DNA of 38,539 nt from Legionellales bacterium (GCA_026125385.1 JAHCLG010000023.1:1-38539), one strand, 5' to 3'. Positions 1 through 8,143 are shown, numbered from the stretch's first letter. Notes: generated by a model not told the origin, from the letters alone. Made by a program: numbers and translations.

Positions 1-59
1 GTGATTGACATACACCCGTTTTCAAGAGACAATTGTGCGCTGTTTTGACCTGAAAATAA

Positions 60-65
60 TATAAT
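60..65 (+). promoter_or_regulatory. possible -10 box upstream of the Ser-rich gene
   Basis: A perfect TATAAT lies 21 bases before the GTG at 87, which would give a leader of about 15 bases. No convincing -35 hexamer sits at 16-18 bp spacing, so this is a weak promoter call. A purine-rich stretch at about 72-80 could serve as a poor ribosome binding site. Confidence 0.3.
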
Positions 66-86
66 AAACAAAAAGAGAAAATCAAA

Positions 87-2849
87 GTGTACGGTTCCAG
101 TTCCAACTCTAATTCCAGTTCCAACTCTTCGGCTCACAACCTGCAAAGGCAAAGGTCGTCAAGTTCTATCATGAGCAGTTCAAGTACGCTTACTGGATCG
201 AGCAGCATTGCTTCTTATACAGATATATTAAATGTAACAGCCTCCTCAATAAGCTCAGTAGGCACTCAAGCAGATACCAAAAGAAAAGCTGAGGAAAATT
301 TTTCTGAAATTCAAATAACATTACCCCCTGACATAATAAAACTTATTCGATCGGGGAGTGCAATTTCCATGTACACTCCTTATGAGCCGGAAATGAATAA
401 AACTGCAGATCAACATACATTAGATCAGCAGCAATTTGATAGCAAAAAAGCAAATGCTACTGAAGAAGTGCAGGTGTTAAATGGTATCGACGCCTTAAAA
501 GCTTCAAGTTTTCCAATAGAATGGCAATTGGCTACTGCTATCACAGCAATGATATTGAGAATCGATATACAATTTCGTGAAGAAAAATTAGGAAAGAGAA
601 TTCCCCAAACGATCAACCCTTACTATCTCTTTTCAAGTTATCCCAAACCGATTTCAGTCGTCGAAAAAAGTGTTGCGAATGCGATCTTTTTTAATGAGTA
701 TCCAAGTCCTAAAACTAACCCGCTATTATCTCGGATACGTAACGATATTGCGGGTAAGAATATGGCTCCTGAGGCGTTGATTTCCGATTTAGGCATACCA
801 GAAGGATTAGTGGAGGTTCAAAAAGATTTATCGTTTGCTGAATTTGTTCAAGCGCTGGAAATGGGTGAAATTCAAATTACTAAAATAGAAAATGGTAAAA
901 TAGAGTTTACTTATCCTAAATGGAATAACGATTTACACGGATGCCCTGGACATAATAATACAAATATGACGTTCATATTAAATCTCAATCACCCTAGTGC
1001 TAATACATTTCGTGAATTAATAGCAGAAAAATCCCCACATGAATTTCCCTCTTTAGAAGACGTCTTACAAAAAATAAATTCAAATAATAACATAGATCAA
1101 AATCATGCTGGGCTACTGAGAGGATTCTGTGAGTCGTTAAGTAAGAGTGGATCTTTACATTCAGGCTATCCTTTATCCGTCCGTATTACTGGCGCTGATG
1201 ATCCAGCGTTAAATGGCGAAAAAGAAATTATGATCCTTGCCGATCAAGAAACACGCATGCCTATCCGTTCAGATTGTGATTTTCAAGGGATCTCTTGTTT
1301 CGATACCGCATGGGACCATTATGCTGCAGAACCAGTTTCTTTATCCAAAGACAATACGAATATACAAAACGCCGAAGCACGGAAAGCTATTGTTAAGGCA
1401 ATGAAATATTTCTTGAAAAAAAGTGGTGATAAGTTAGCTAACGATGAATCAGAGGAAATAGTAGAATTTAGAAAAAAAATAATAGCAGATCTTAAAAAGG
1501 ATATATTAGAAGAACTTGGTGCAGAAACAACAGAGGATGTTTCTGATCAGGAAAATGATGGTGAACGTATCTCGTTAATTGCACAACATATTTATTCTCG
1601 ATTCACCCATGGCTATAAACCAGGTATAGGTTCTCCTTTATTAATATTTGCCGCGGTGATTATGGAGTTTTTATATCGCACATTTTTATCTAAAAAATAT
1701 CCAGAGGTAATAACAGCCTTATCACGAAATCATGTTAAGATGGCTTGTAATTTAGGACAACACCAAGCAGATGATCAATATAATGTTGTAAACAGCCAAA
1801 AAGTTAAAGCAAGCCCACCCGAAAATATTTCAGCGTATGCTCCTAGAGCATCAGCTTTTAAATTATTATCAGATTATGAGTTATTAGATACGGTGCTTCC
1901 AACTCTAGCGTCTAGAGATTCTGATAAATCACATAATGTTGATCTTTTATATGATTACATACATGGCTTGGTGATACCGACTCGCTTGCTTACCGCTACC
2001 TCAGTAGTTGCTTATGATGAATGGATAGAACACACACCGGGTATGCCCATATCAGGACAACGTTTTTCTGTCAGTAATCGTTATACTAATCAGTCTTCTT
2101 CAACTTCAGCAGTAACTGATAATTCCAGAAGATATTGGAAAAACTATGCCAGCAACGTTACACCGACTAAAGACGATAAACCACTTACCCCTCGTGACAC
2201 ACAATTTTTACAAACTCCAATACCATCTTCATCATCCATTGTGAATTATAAAAAGCTTTCTGTGAATGATTTAGTGAATGATGGAAATGAACTTTTTAAC
2301 CATGAGAGAATTTTACCTGAAATTGACCCAAGTTTTTATAATAATATTCATCAAAAATTATCGGAATACTCAGCAAGTGTTTGCTCTCCAAAACAAGGTT
2401 CAACTAATAACACGAACCAAACTTTATTACCTTCTACAATAAATTTACAATTTGCAGCTTCTAGCTCCTCCTCTTCTTCTTCATCCTCACCCCCTGTAGC
2501 GGGAACAAGTTCTTCCAGCTCATCATCAACTGCTACGGCAAACTCAGCGAGTGCTTGCTCTCCAAAACAAGGTTCAACTAATAACAATATAAAACAAAGT
2601 TTACCTATTTCTGTAATAAATTTAGAACTTCGAACTTCTAGCTCTTCCTCTTTATCATCATCATCGTCACAGCAACCTCCTTCTTCACCAAGAAGTATGC
2701 GTATCCTGGGTGACCAATTCAGATTACTTCCCCCTGTTGGAATGGGAGCAAGTTCTTCCAGCTCATCATCATCGACATCCGCGTCAAATATAGGTACAAA
2801 TTTAACGGTAACAGGCACCGCCGTAAAACTCCAGCAAAAGGGAACATAG
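87..2849 (+). CDS. Large Ser-rich protein of unknown function, candidate secreted effector
   Basis: I do not recognise this 920-residue protein. It starts at GTG 87; an in-frame ATG at 171 (residue 29) is an alternative start. The N-terminal ~45 residues are Ser/Asn-rich and there is no signal peptide or membrane segment. Residues about 90-660 look globular. A stretch around residues 380-400 carries an Asp-x-Asp (D396, D398, in SDCDFQG) whose context loosely recalls the metal-binding Asp pair of edema-factor/ExoY-type (class II) adenylate cyclases; this is only a motif-level hint. The C-terminal third is low complexity: serine runs of 7-10 residues separated by a duplicated 58-residue unit containing SASxCSPKQGSTNN. 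Large size, cytosolic character and disordered Ser-rich ends resemble substrates of type III/IV secretion in intracellular gammaproteobacteria, but no secretion signal can be demonstrated here. The reading frame itself is certain; the function is not. Confidence 0.85.
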   Translation: MYGSSSNSNSSSNSSAHNLQRQRSSSSIMSSSSTLTGSSSIASYTDILNVTASSISSVGTQADTKRKAEENFSEIQITLPPDIIKLIRSGSAISMYTPYEPEMNKTADQHTLDQQQFDSKKANATEEVQVLNGIDALKASSFPIEWQLATAITAMILRIDIQFREEKLGKRIPQTINPYYLFSSYPKPISVVEKSVANAIFFNEYPSPKTNPLLSRIRNDIAGKNMAPEALISDLGIPEGLVEVQKDLSFAEFVQALEMGEIQITKIENGKIEFTYPKWNNDLHGCPGHNNTNMTFILNLNHPSANTFRELIAEKSPHEFPSLEDVLQKINSNNNIDQNHAGLLRGFCESLSKSGSLHSGYPLSVRITGADDPALNGEKEIMILADQETRMPIRSDCDFQGISCFDTAWDHYAAEPVSLSKDNTNIQNAEARKAIVKAMKYFLKKSGDKLANDESEEIVEFRKKIIADLKKDILEELGAETTEDVSDQENDGERISLIAQHIYSRFTHGYKPGIGSPLLIFAAVIMEFLYRTFLSKKYPEVITALSRNHVKMACNLGQHQADDQYNVVNSQKVKASPPENISAYAPRASAFKLLSDYELLDTVLPTLASRDSDKSHNVDLLYDYIHGLVIPTRLLTATSVVAYDEWIEHTPGMPISGQRFSVSNRYTNQSSSTSAVTDNSRRYWKNYASNVTPTKDDKPLTPRDTQFLQTPIPSSSSIVNYKKLSVNDLVNDGNELFNHERILPEIDPSFYNNIHQKLSEYSASVCSPKQGSTNNTNQTLLPSTINLQFAASSSSSSSSSSPPVAGTSSSSSSSTATANSASACSPKQGSTNNNIKQSLPISVINLELRTSSSSSLSSSSSQQPPSSPRSMRILGDQFRLLPPVGMGASSSSSSSSTSASNIGTNLTVTGTAVKLQQKGT
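2370..2585 (+). repeat. 174-bp imperfect intragenic tandem duplication
   Basis: A 42-base block at 2370-2411 recurs at 2544-2585 with only two differences, 174 bp (58 codons) apart. The encoded segments share SASxCSPKQGSTNN followed by an INL motif and then a Ser tract. A third Ser-tract fragment (AAGTTCTTCCAGCTCATCAT) occurs near 2507 and 2751. The repeats keep the reading frame, so copy number could vary without breaking the gene. Confidence 0.85.
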
Positions 2850-3028
2850 GTGCATGCGAGTAGTTTACCCACTCCCAGAAAAAAATGATTTTTAAATTTG
2901 TCTTCCTATTAAAGAATGTTTGGTGTACAATTTCAAATACATAGTTATAAAGTAGTCAACGATAATTCTATGTGCAAATTAGTATCAATCACGAAATAGT
3001 TAATTTAGAAAGATTTTGGAGAATAATT

Positions 3029-3580
3029 ATGGCGATGTCGCACACGAATTCATTGAGGAAGTCGTTTAGTGAGTTAGAAACAGTTCTCAATTCTTCTCAA
3101 AAAGCGGCTATAGAATGGCAGGCCTTGTTAACTTCGTATAACTTTTATTCCGATAAACCTAATAGCTCGCTTGGCATGAATGTCTTAAAAAATTCTTTTG
3201 AAGCCTTTAAAAATCATTTTTTGCCGAAAAATTCCGCTCATTCCCAAGTTAATAATAGCCCGAATGCTCTTACTGAAGGGATAGAAAAATTTGCAAAGTC
3301 CTTAGATGCAATTAAACCTGAGAAATCTTTAGCCAAACTTGCTCAAAGCCAGGGAAAATTTGCACAATCTAAATCAAAAGCACTTACTACGTTAGCCGGT
3401 AACAATGGAGTCTTGTCTAATAAGGCTGTTCAAAACGCAGGTGCTGACTCTGGCACTAAGAAGAGGGAAGTGGTTGGTAGTTCAGCACCAACCGTAAGCA
3501 ATAATCCAGCCCCGAGAAAGAAAATAAAATTGGCTAACACAAATACTATATCCATCCTACTGCGAAATGCAAAAAAATAA
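3029..3580 (+). CDS. Small Lys/Ser/Asn-rich hypothetical protein
   Basis: This is an unrecognised protein of 183 residues. I chose ATG 3029 because TTGGAG at about 3016-3021 lies 7-8 bases upstream; the frame is open back to a GTG at 2972 that has no ribosome binding site. An ATG two codons further in (3035) is also possible. The sequence is mostly helical in character (residues ~1-75), followed by a Lys/Ser/Ala-rich stretch and a basic tail ending in KK. It has no signal peptide, membrane segment or known motif. It follows the Ser-rich gene on the same strand after 179 bp and shares its low-complexity style, so the pair may be a small accessory islet. Confidence 0.6.
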   Translation: MAMSHTNSLRKSFSELETVLNSSQKAAIEWQALLTSYNFYSDKPNSSLGMNVLKNSFEAFKNHFLPKNSAHSQVNNSPNALTEGIEKFAKSLDAIKPEKSLAKLAQSQGKFAQSKSKALTTLAGNNGVLSNKAVQNAGADSGTKKREVVGSSAPTVSNNPAPRKKIKLANTNTISILLRNAKK

Positions 3581-3582
3581 AA

Positions 3583-3613
3583 CGTCAGCTCACTACCAAG
3601 CTGCGGGATGACG
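3583..3613. repeat. Imperfect palindrome, CGTCA...TGACG
   Basis: CGTCAGCT at 3583 pairs with AGCT and then TGACG (3609-3613) to form a nested stem-loop just after the stop codon at 3580. The right arm reads GCGGGATGACGG, a form common among dispersed palindromes in proteobacterial genomes. No T-run follows directly, so intrinsic terminator function is uncertain. Confidence 0.45.
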
Positions 3614-3719
3614 GTACTTTTAAAATTTCGCGTCTTCATTGGCGAGCGATATATAAATTGATTGCCGTCCTTTACTGAATCTCCCCAAAAATCTCCCATT
3701 CCACCCCCGCTAACCCCTA

Positions 3720-3728
3720 TGCTATACT
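3720..3728 (+). promoter_or_regulatory. Extended -10 promoter for cpdA-like gene
   Basis: TGCTATACT fits an extended -10 element (TGnTATAAT), 33 bases before the chosen GTG start at 3761. No good -35 is seen, as is usual for extended -10 promoters. It implies that starts further upstream (TTG 3662, ATG 3719) would lie outside the transcript. Confidence 0.4.
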
Positions 3729-3760
3729 CAAACTCCCAATCGATTCAGGGAGTTTTGGGT

Positions 3761-4561
3761 GTGGGGCAAGGAAAACTGGCCATTCTGCAAATTACCGATA
3801 CGCATTTATTTGCCGATCCGGCAAAACAATTGCTGGGGTTAAATACAGAGGATAGTTGTGCAGCGGTGATCCGTGCGATTCAACAAGACGAGCAAAAACC
3901 CGATTTAATTTTACTTACGGGTGATATTGCCCAAGACAGTTCCGAGCTAGCCTATCACTCCATTGCTCAAAAATTAATTCCTTTTCATTGCCCAGTCTAT
4001 TGGATACCGGGAAATCATGACTCAGCCGGTTTAATGAAAAAAACGTTTCAACAATTTTCTCATATGAGTAATGATAAACTCATTCAACCATCACCCTGGC
4101 AAATTATTTTGTTAGATTCTCAAAAACCAGGTGCGGTTGAAGGATTACTTGCCGACCAACAAATAAATTTTTTAAAAAAATATTTAACTACAAATAATCA
4201 ATTATTCACATTACTCGTGATTCACCATCATGTGGTCCCCATTCAAAGCGCATGGTTAGATACTTTGGCATTAGAAAATGCTCATTATTTATTAACCATT
4301 ATTCAAGAAAACAAACACATTAAGAGTGTGGTGTGTGGTCATATTCATCAAGCATTCGAAAAAGTGATCGATGAGGTGGTTTATTATGCGACGCCCTCGA
4401 CGTGTTTTCAATTCAAACCGCGCACAGAAAAATTTGCTCTCGATGATGTGGCGCCCGGTTATCGTTGGATTTTTTTAAACGATGATGGCACGCTCACGTC
4501 GCGAGTGGAACGAGTTAAGGGTTTTTCAGCGCAGGCTTACGCATCCACCAGCGGGTACTGA
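3761..4561 (+). CDS. cpdA: 3',5'-cyclic-nucleotide phosphodiesterase, CpdA family
   Basis: This calcineurin-like metallophosphoesterase of the class III cyclic AMP phosphodiesterase (CpdA) family is expected to hydrolyse cAMP to AMP in the cytoplasm. The metal-binding motifs appear in order: ITDTHLF (D-x-H), LLTGDIAQD, GNHD, a VIHHH histidine motif and GHIHQ. The length is 266 residues, against about 275 in E. coli. I chose GTG 3761 because CAGGGAG lies about 8 bases upstream and an extended -10 sits just before it; in-frame starts at TTG 3662 and ATG 3719 exist but their extra residues (Pro/Ser-rich) are not family-like. The gene stands alone between the hypothetical protein and the Slam-like operon. 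Family assignment is firm; cAMP as the actual substrate is inferred from the family. Confidence 0.88.
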   Translation: MGQGKLAILQITDTHLFADPAKQLLGLNTEDSCAAVIRAIQQDEQKPDLILLTGDIAQDSSELAYHSIAQKLIPFHCPVYWIPGNHDSAGLMKKTFQQFSHMSNDKLIQPSPWQIILLDSQKPGAVEGLLADQQINFLKKYLTTNNQLFTLLVIHHHVVPIQSAWLDTLALENAHYLLTIIQENKHIKSVVCGHIHQAFEKVIDEVVYYATPSTCFQFKPRTEKFALDDVAPGYRWIFLNDDGTLTSRVERVKGFSAQAYASTSGY

Positions 4562-4650
4562 GTAGATTATAAACTTGAGATCAACCACAGAACATGTAAA
4601 AATGATTGCTGTTTAGGGAGAATTGCTAAAAAGAGCGAGGGAAGTGGGTA

Positions 4651-5994
4651 ATGCAAAATGTGCTACGCAATTTAATCATTGTTACAATCAGTTTTTTTGT
4701 CATCACCACACAAGCAGCTTCACTGTCTTCATTGCAAAAACTCATCCAAGAAAAAAATTATGTGCAAGCGTATGCGCTTTCGCAAAAATTGTTGGATAAA
4801 TACGAGGGAAATCCGCAATTTGATTTTTTATATGGTCTCGCAGCGTTAAGAACGCAACATGCCGATCAAGCTTCCTTTATTTTTGAACGTTTACTCCTGC
4901 AACATCCCAACGATCCGCGAGTTCGTCTAGAATATGCCTTAGCTCAACTTCACATTAAAAATTATCCACAAGCCCAACACGAGTTCCAACACATATTAAA
5001 GCAAAATCCGCCCCCCAATGTACAAAAAAATATTCGTCATTTTTTAGCGCTGATAGATGCCATCCAAACCCAATCCCAGCCGAGTAAAAATACCTTAAGT
5101 GCATTTGTGCGTTTCAATGCCGGTTACGATAGCAATGCTAATAGCTCAACGGCAGAAAATATTATTAATATTCCGGTATTCGGTTCGGTGGCGCTTAATC
5201 CCAGTGCTCGTGCTGCTGGAACTTTTTTTAGTGGTTTACAAGCTGGAATTTCAGGGCAATTAGCCTTAAATAAAAATTTATCGATGTTTGGCTCGATCAG
5301 TGGCAATGGTCGCAGAAATACGCGCGCGCATCAGTTCGATACCAATACCACCACGGCAATTGCCGGATTAAACTGGAGTAAAGGCCGATTTTCTCTGACT
5401 CTGCCTTTTATGGCGCAAGCCTTAGAATTAGAACATCAACGTTTTCGCAATACCGTGGCTTATGCCTTGCAAGGTTTGTATACCCTCACTCGTTTTACGC
5501 GTGTAGGAGGATTTATCGACCACAGTCGCTTGCTCTATCCCAACAATCGCACGCGCACGGGCGTGCGGGCGCAGGACACCAATTTAACCACGGGCGGTCC
5601 TGTTTTTCAGCATCAGTTCAGTAAAGTACCCTTAGTGTTAACGGTGAAATTATTTGGCGGCCGTGAAGACGATCGCGTTGAAAATTATCCGCATTTGGCA
5701 CGACGGGTTTATGGCACGGACGATGCCATTCGTTGGATAATTTCTAAAATGTATGAACCTTATTTAGGCATACGCTATCAACGATCAAAATATAAAGGCG
5801 TGGTGCCAGGCTTTTTGGCCTATCGTTCCGATCATGAATTTGATTTATTCACCGGCATTCGCATTAAATTAAATAAACATTGGTTACTAGAACCGTCTTA
5901 TACCTATATCGATAATGCCAGCAACACCATTATTTACGCGTTCAAACGCCATCAATTTATGTTAAGCCTCACGTATTCAACCGGACAGGTTTAG
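4651..5994 (+). CDS. TPR plus outer-membrane beta-barrel protein, Slam/DUF560-like
   Basis: This exported protein of 447 residues has a signal peptide at 1-22 (hydrophobic core, cleavage near TQAAS). It is followed by two to three TPR-like helical repeats (about 25-115) and a C-terminal domain (about 150-447) rich in alternating aromatic/polar strands that ends in a barrel-like strand, LSLTYS. A periplasmic TPR domain followed by a 14-strand-type barrel is the architecture of surface lipoprotein assembly modulators (Slam, DUF560), the outer-membrane component of type XI secretion. ATG 4651 is preceded by GAGGGAAG. The next gene starts 19 bp downstream with its own AAGGAG and encodes an exported protein, so the two probably form one operon and may be transporter and cargo. 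Other TPR-porin families are possible; the overall topology is secure. Confidence 0.75.
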   Translation: MQNVLRNLIIVTISFFVITTQAASLSSLQKLIQEKNYVQAYALSQKLLDKYEGNPQFDFLYGLAALRTQHADQASFIFERLLLQHPNDPRVRLEYALAQLHIKNYPQAQHEFQHILKQNPPPNVQKNIRHFLALIDAIQTQSQPSKNTLSAFVRFNAGYDSNANSSTAENIINIPVFGSVALNPSARAAGTFFSGLQAGISGQLALNKNLSMFGSISGNGRRNTRAHQFDTNTTTAIAGLNWSKGRFSLTLPFMAQALELEHQRFRNTVAYALQGLYTLTRFTRVGGFIDHSRLLYPNNRTRTGVRAQDTNLTTGGPVFQHQFSKVPLVLTVKLFGGREDDRVENYPHLARRVYGTDDAIRWIISKMYEPYLGIRYQRSKYKGVVPGFLAYRSDHEFDLFTGIRIKLNKHWLLEPSYTYIDNASNTIIYAFKRHQFMLSLTYSTGQV

Positions 5995-6013
5995 GCGCAT
6001 AAGGAGCATTGCC

Positions 6014-7489
6014 ATGAATAAATCCATCATTGCCTTACCCGTATTTTTGCTCATGACGGCATCTCCGGTGTTTGCAGCCGCAAGCGTGGGTAAAGTGATT
6101 TTTGCCAAAGGACAAGTGACGATTATTTCGGCCCAGCAACCGATGAAAGCCCAACGCGGCAGTGCGCTACATACCGGACAAAGCATTCAAACAGGCGTGA
6201 ATTCAACCGCGCAAATTCGTTATTCCGATAATACCTTAATTTCAATTGCACCGAATTCTATTTATAAAATCGACCAATATCGTTTTAACCAAAACGCCAA
6301 AACGGATGTGCGAAAAACGACATTAGTCCAAGGTGGATTGCGTGCAATTACTGGGAAAATCAGCAAAGAAAATCCTAACGCGGTGACATTACAAACCAAA
6401 GCGGCGACGATTGGCGTGCGCGGAACCATTTATGCGGTCATCATTAACAATAACACAACCTATGCCGAGGCTACACAAGGCACATTAAGTGTTGGCAATT
6501 TATTGATAGGACCAACGCATCCTACACGAGCATTAAAAGTCAATCCAGGAGAACCTCCGCAAGCGCTGCCAACCATTCCCGAAGCCATAAAAAATAAATT
6601 AAATGTCGATATGGATGTGTTATCGAATGTCCCACAAGGCGGCTCGTCGAGTGGTGGAACTTCTTCATCCCCTTCATCGGAATCTATTTCTTCGAGTGAT
6701 GAATCAAATTTAGCGGCAAATGATTTAACGAGTCAGAACGGCGATATCGATAGATTTACCAATCCGGTGAATATGGTCAATAATCCTCGTCAAGTCGTTT
6801 CGAATTTTAACGTGCGTCCTGAATATTTTGCCGCGGGCGATTTTGGGCGTACGGGTATTGGCGCCACGGAATATCGCAATACAGTAGGGTATATCGAAGC
6901 CAACCGAATTACCAATCCGATTATTTATGATAATGTTTTGGGAGATATTTCGGGTACATTAAATGCCAGTGCAACGCAAATTTTACCGGGTGTTTATTAC
7001 GGTGAATGGGATTCAACTTATTGTGAATTATGTAATCCCAGCACGTTTGGTAGTGCGGCGTTTCCAACGACTTGGATTTCAGCACAAGCTACCCCTTTGC
7101 AAAATTTACCCACAACGGGTGTTATCAATTATTCAACGCCAGTGTTTATCAGCGCTACTACCGATTCTGCGTCTAACGATGTCGCAGGTGGGGCTTGGGG
7201 TGGTTCATTTAATTTGAATTTCACGACAGGAGAATTTGCGGGCAACATGAATTTAACGGAAACCATCAGTGGCACCACGTGGAATGCCAATATTGATGGC
7301 GTGCTTGTTAACGGAACGGTTAGAGGATTTAATATTGGGGGTATGAATACCGCCGGTGGGACTATTGATACCGGCGAATTTAGTGGTTTTCTATCGGGTA
7401 GCAATAGTGATTATTTAATTAATACCTTCCGTTTTAATGCCAATAATACCGGAGCTTCGATTGGTGGAGTTAGCGTGATTGGTCGTTAA
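6014..7489 (+). CDS. Exported FecR-domain protein with C-terminal beta-rich (TbpB-barrel-like) domain
   Basis: This exported protein of 491 residues has a Sec signal peptide at 1-21 (ending PVFAAA, without a lipobox). A FecR domain follows at about 40-165 (QRGSALHTGQSIQTG, then IAPNSIYKI, then TKAATIGVRGT). A Ser/Gly-rich linker lies at about 209-232. The C-terminal region from about 330 is rich in Gly/Asn/Thr and short strands (NFTTGEFAGNMNLT, FSGFLSGSN), the pattern of the small beta-barrel of TbpB-like proteins and of type XI secretion cargo. A CxxC pair sits at C337 and C340. FecR domains also occur as periplasmic ligand-binding modules unrelated to FecI signalling, and no sigma factor is present here. 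The gene is preceded by AAGGAG (6001-6006) and followed within a few bases by a strong terminator, so it ends the operon. The FecR call is confident; the cargo role is inference. Confidence 0.8.
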   Translation: MNKSIIALPVFLLMTASPVFAAASVGKVIFAKGQVTIISAQQPMKAQRGSALHTGQSIQTGVNSTAQIRYSDNTLISIAPNSIYKIDQYRFNQNAKTDVRKTTLVQGGLRAITGKISKENPNAVTLQTKAATIGVRGTIYAVIINNNTTYAEATQGTLSVGNLLIGPTHPTRALKVNPGEPPQALPTIPEAIKNKLNVDMDVLSNVPQGGSSSGGTSSSPSSESISSSDESNLAANDLTSQNGDIDRFTNPVNMVNNPRQVVSNFNVRPEYFAAGDFGRTGIGATEYRNTVGYIEANRITNPIIYDNVLGDISGTLNASATQILPGVYYGEWDSTYCELCNPSTFGSAAFPTTWISAQATPLQNLPTTGVINYSTPVFISATTDSASNDVAGGAWGGSFNLNFTTGEFAGNMNLTETISGTTWNANIDGVLVNGTVRGFNIGGMNTAGGTIDTGEFSGFLSGSNSDYLINTFRFNANNTGASIGGVSVIGR

Positions 7490-7491
7490 AT

Positions 7492-7519
7492 AAAAAAACC
7501 CTCAACAAAGGGTTTTTTT
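7492..7519. terminator. Rho-independent terminator, bidirectional
   Basis: An 11-bp perfect stem (AAAAAAACCCT pairing with AGGGTTTTTTT) closes a 6-base loop directly after the FecR-protein stop codon. The A-run on one side and T-run on the other make it usable from both strands. It ends the Slam-like/FecR operon. Confidence 0.93.
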
Positions 7520-7662
7520 AGGGCGTGTTGACAATTCTACTCTGCTGGCCGTATCTCGTTGATTTTTTGTGCTCCGCTGCTCATTTACTTCGTGTAAACT
7601 GCGCGCTAGTGCTCAAAAATCAACAAGCTACGTCTCAGCATAGCGAATTGTCAACACGCCCT
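7520..7662. mobile_element. 143-bp MITE-like element with 18-bp perfect terminal inverted repeats
   Basis: The left end at 7520-7537 (AGGGCGTGTTGACAATTC) is the exact reverse complement of 7645-7662. The inverted repeat continues imperfectly inward for about 45 bp, through TGCTG, GTA and GTTGATTTTT. If the repeat is taken to begin at GGGCG, the element is flanked by TA on each side, as expected for a TA target duplication. It contains no coding sequence beyond chance frames. A diverged partial copy lies at 27520-27602. The element sits between the terminator and the phasin stop codon. Confidence 0.8.
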
Positions 7663-7677
7663 AGTGTTACAGATTAT

Positions 7678-8067
7678 TTATTTTTGTCTAGCGGTTTGAT
7701 TATCGCTTTTATTAGCAACGGTTTTATCGACATTGCTAACGACTTTTGACATATTTTTTTCACACAGTTTGCTGAATTTGTTGGTAGTATCCACAGCCGC
7801 TGCAAACGATTTTTGTGCGTAGTCGATGGCTTTGTTGCCAGCTTCTTGTAAAATTTGCGTTTGAGTGGCAATTAACGATTCAACATTTTTGCAATCTGCC
7901 AATTTTTGCAAATTAGCCACGCTGGAAGTGAATAAATCATTAACGGTTTCTAAGTTTTGTTTGGCAAGACGTTCAAACGATTCATTAGCCAATGAATTAA
8001 ACGCCACAAACGGTTCAAGCGAATTTTTACTAAAATTAGTCCATTGATCAATAAATTCTTTTTGCAT
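7678..8067 (-). CDS. Phasin family protein (PHA granule-associated)
   Basis: This small helical protein of 129 residues matches the phasin family, amphipathic proteins that coat polyhydroxyalkanoate granules. Visible family features are the N-terminal FIDQWTNFSKNSLEPF segment, the ANLQKLADCKNVESLIATQ region and KAIDYAQKSF. I chose ATG 8067 because AAGGAG lies 7 bases upstream; a longer frame back to 8097 has no ribosome binding site and overlaps the leader. The gene has its own good sigma-70 promoter and lies downstream of phaB and phaR on the same strand. No PHA synthase (phaC) is in the window, so the polymerase must lie elsewhere if the pathway is complete. Confidence 0.82.
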   Translation of the reverse strand: MQKEFIDQWTNFSKNSLEPFVAFNSLANESFERLAKQNLETVNDLFTSSVANLQKLADCKNVESLIATQTQILQEAGNKAIDYAQKSFAAAVDTTNKFSKLCEKNMSKVVSNVDKTVANKSDNQTARQK

Positions 8068-8114
8068 AAAAGATCTCCTTGTGTAAAGATTGTGCATAGC
8101 AACAATGAGAACAT

Positions 8115-8143
8115 AGAATAACCGCCATAGATAACAGTGTCAA
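8115..8143 (-). promoter_or_regulatory. Sigma-70 promoter for the phasin gene
   Basis: On the minus strand, TTGACA (8143-8138) is separated by exactly 17 bp from TATTCT (8120-8115), giving a predicted leader of about 40 bases before ATG 8067. A 14-base hairpin palindrome (AGCAAGAACTTGCT, 8171-8184) lies about 28 bp upstream of the -35 and could be an operator, for example for PhaR. That role is only suggested by position. Confidence 0.65.

Noticed and set aside
2351-2872. 173-residue antisense ORF over the Ser tracts
   Set aside because: It is the mirror of the serine codon runs (acidic Asp/Glu runs on the other strand) and has no ribosome binding site or family features.
6014-7489. FecR as an anti-sigma regulator of iron uptake
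   Set aside because: There is no FecI-type sigma factor or TonB receptor nearby, the protein has a cleavable signal peptide and lacks the cytoplasmic N-terminal domain of FecR regulators.
7525-7749. 74-residue ORF across the MITE-like element
   Set aside because: It consists of the inverted-repeat element read through plus phasin antisense sequence.
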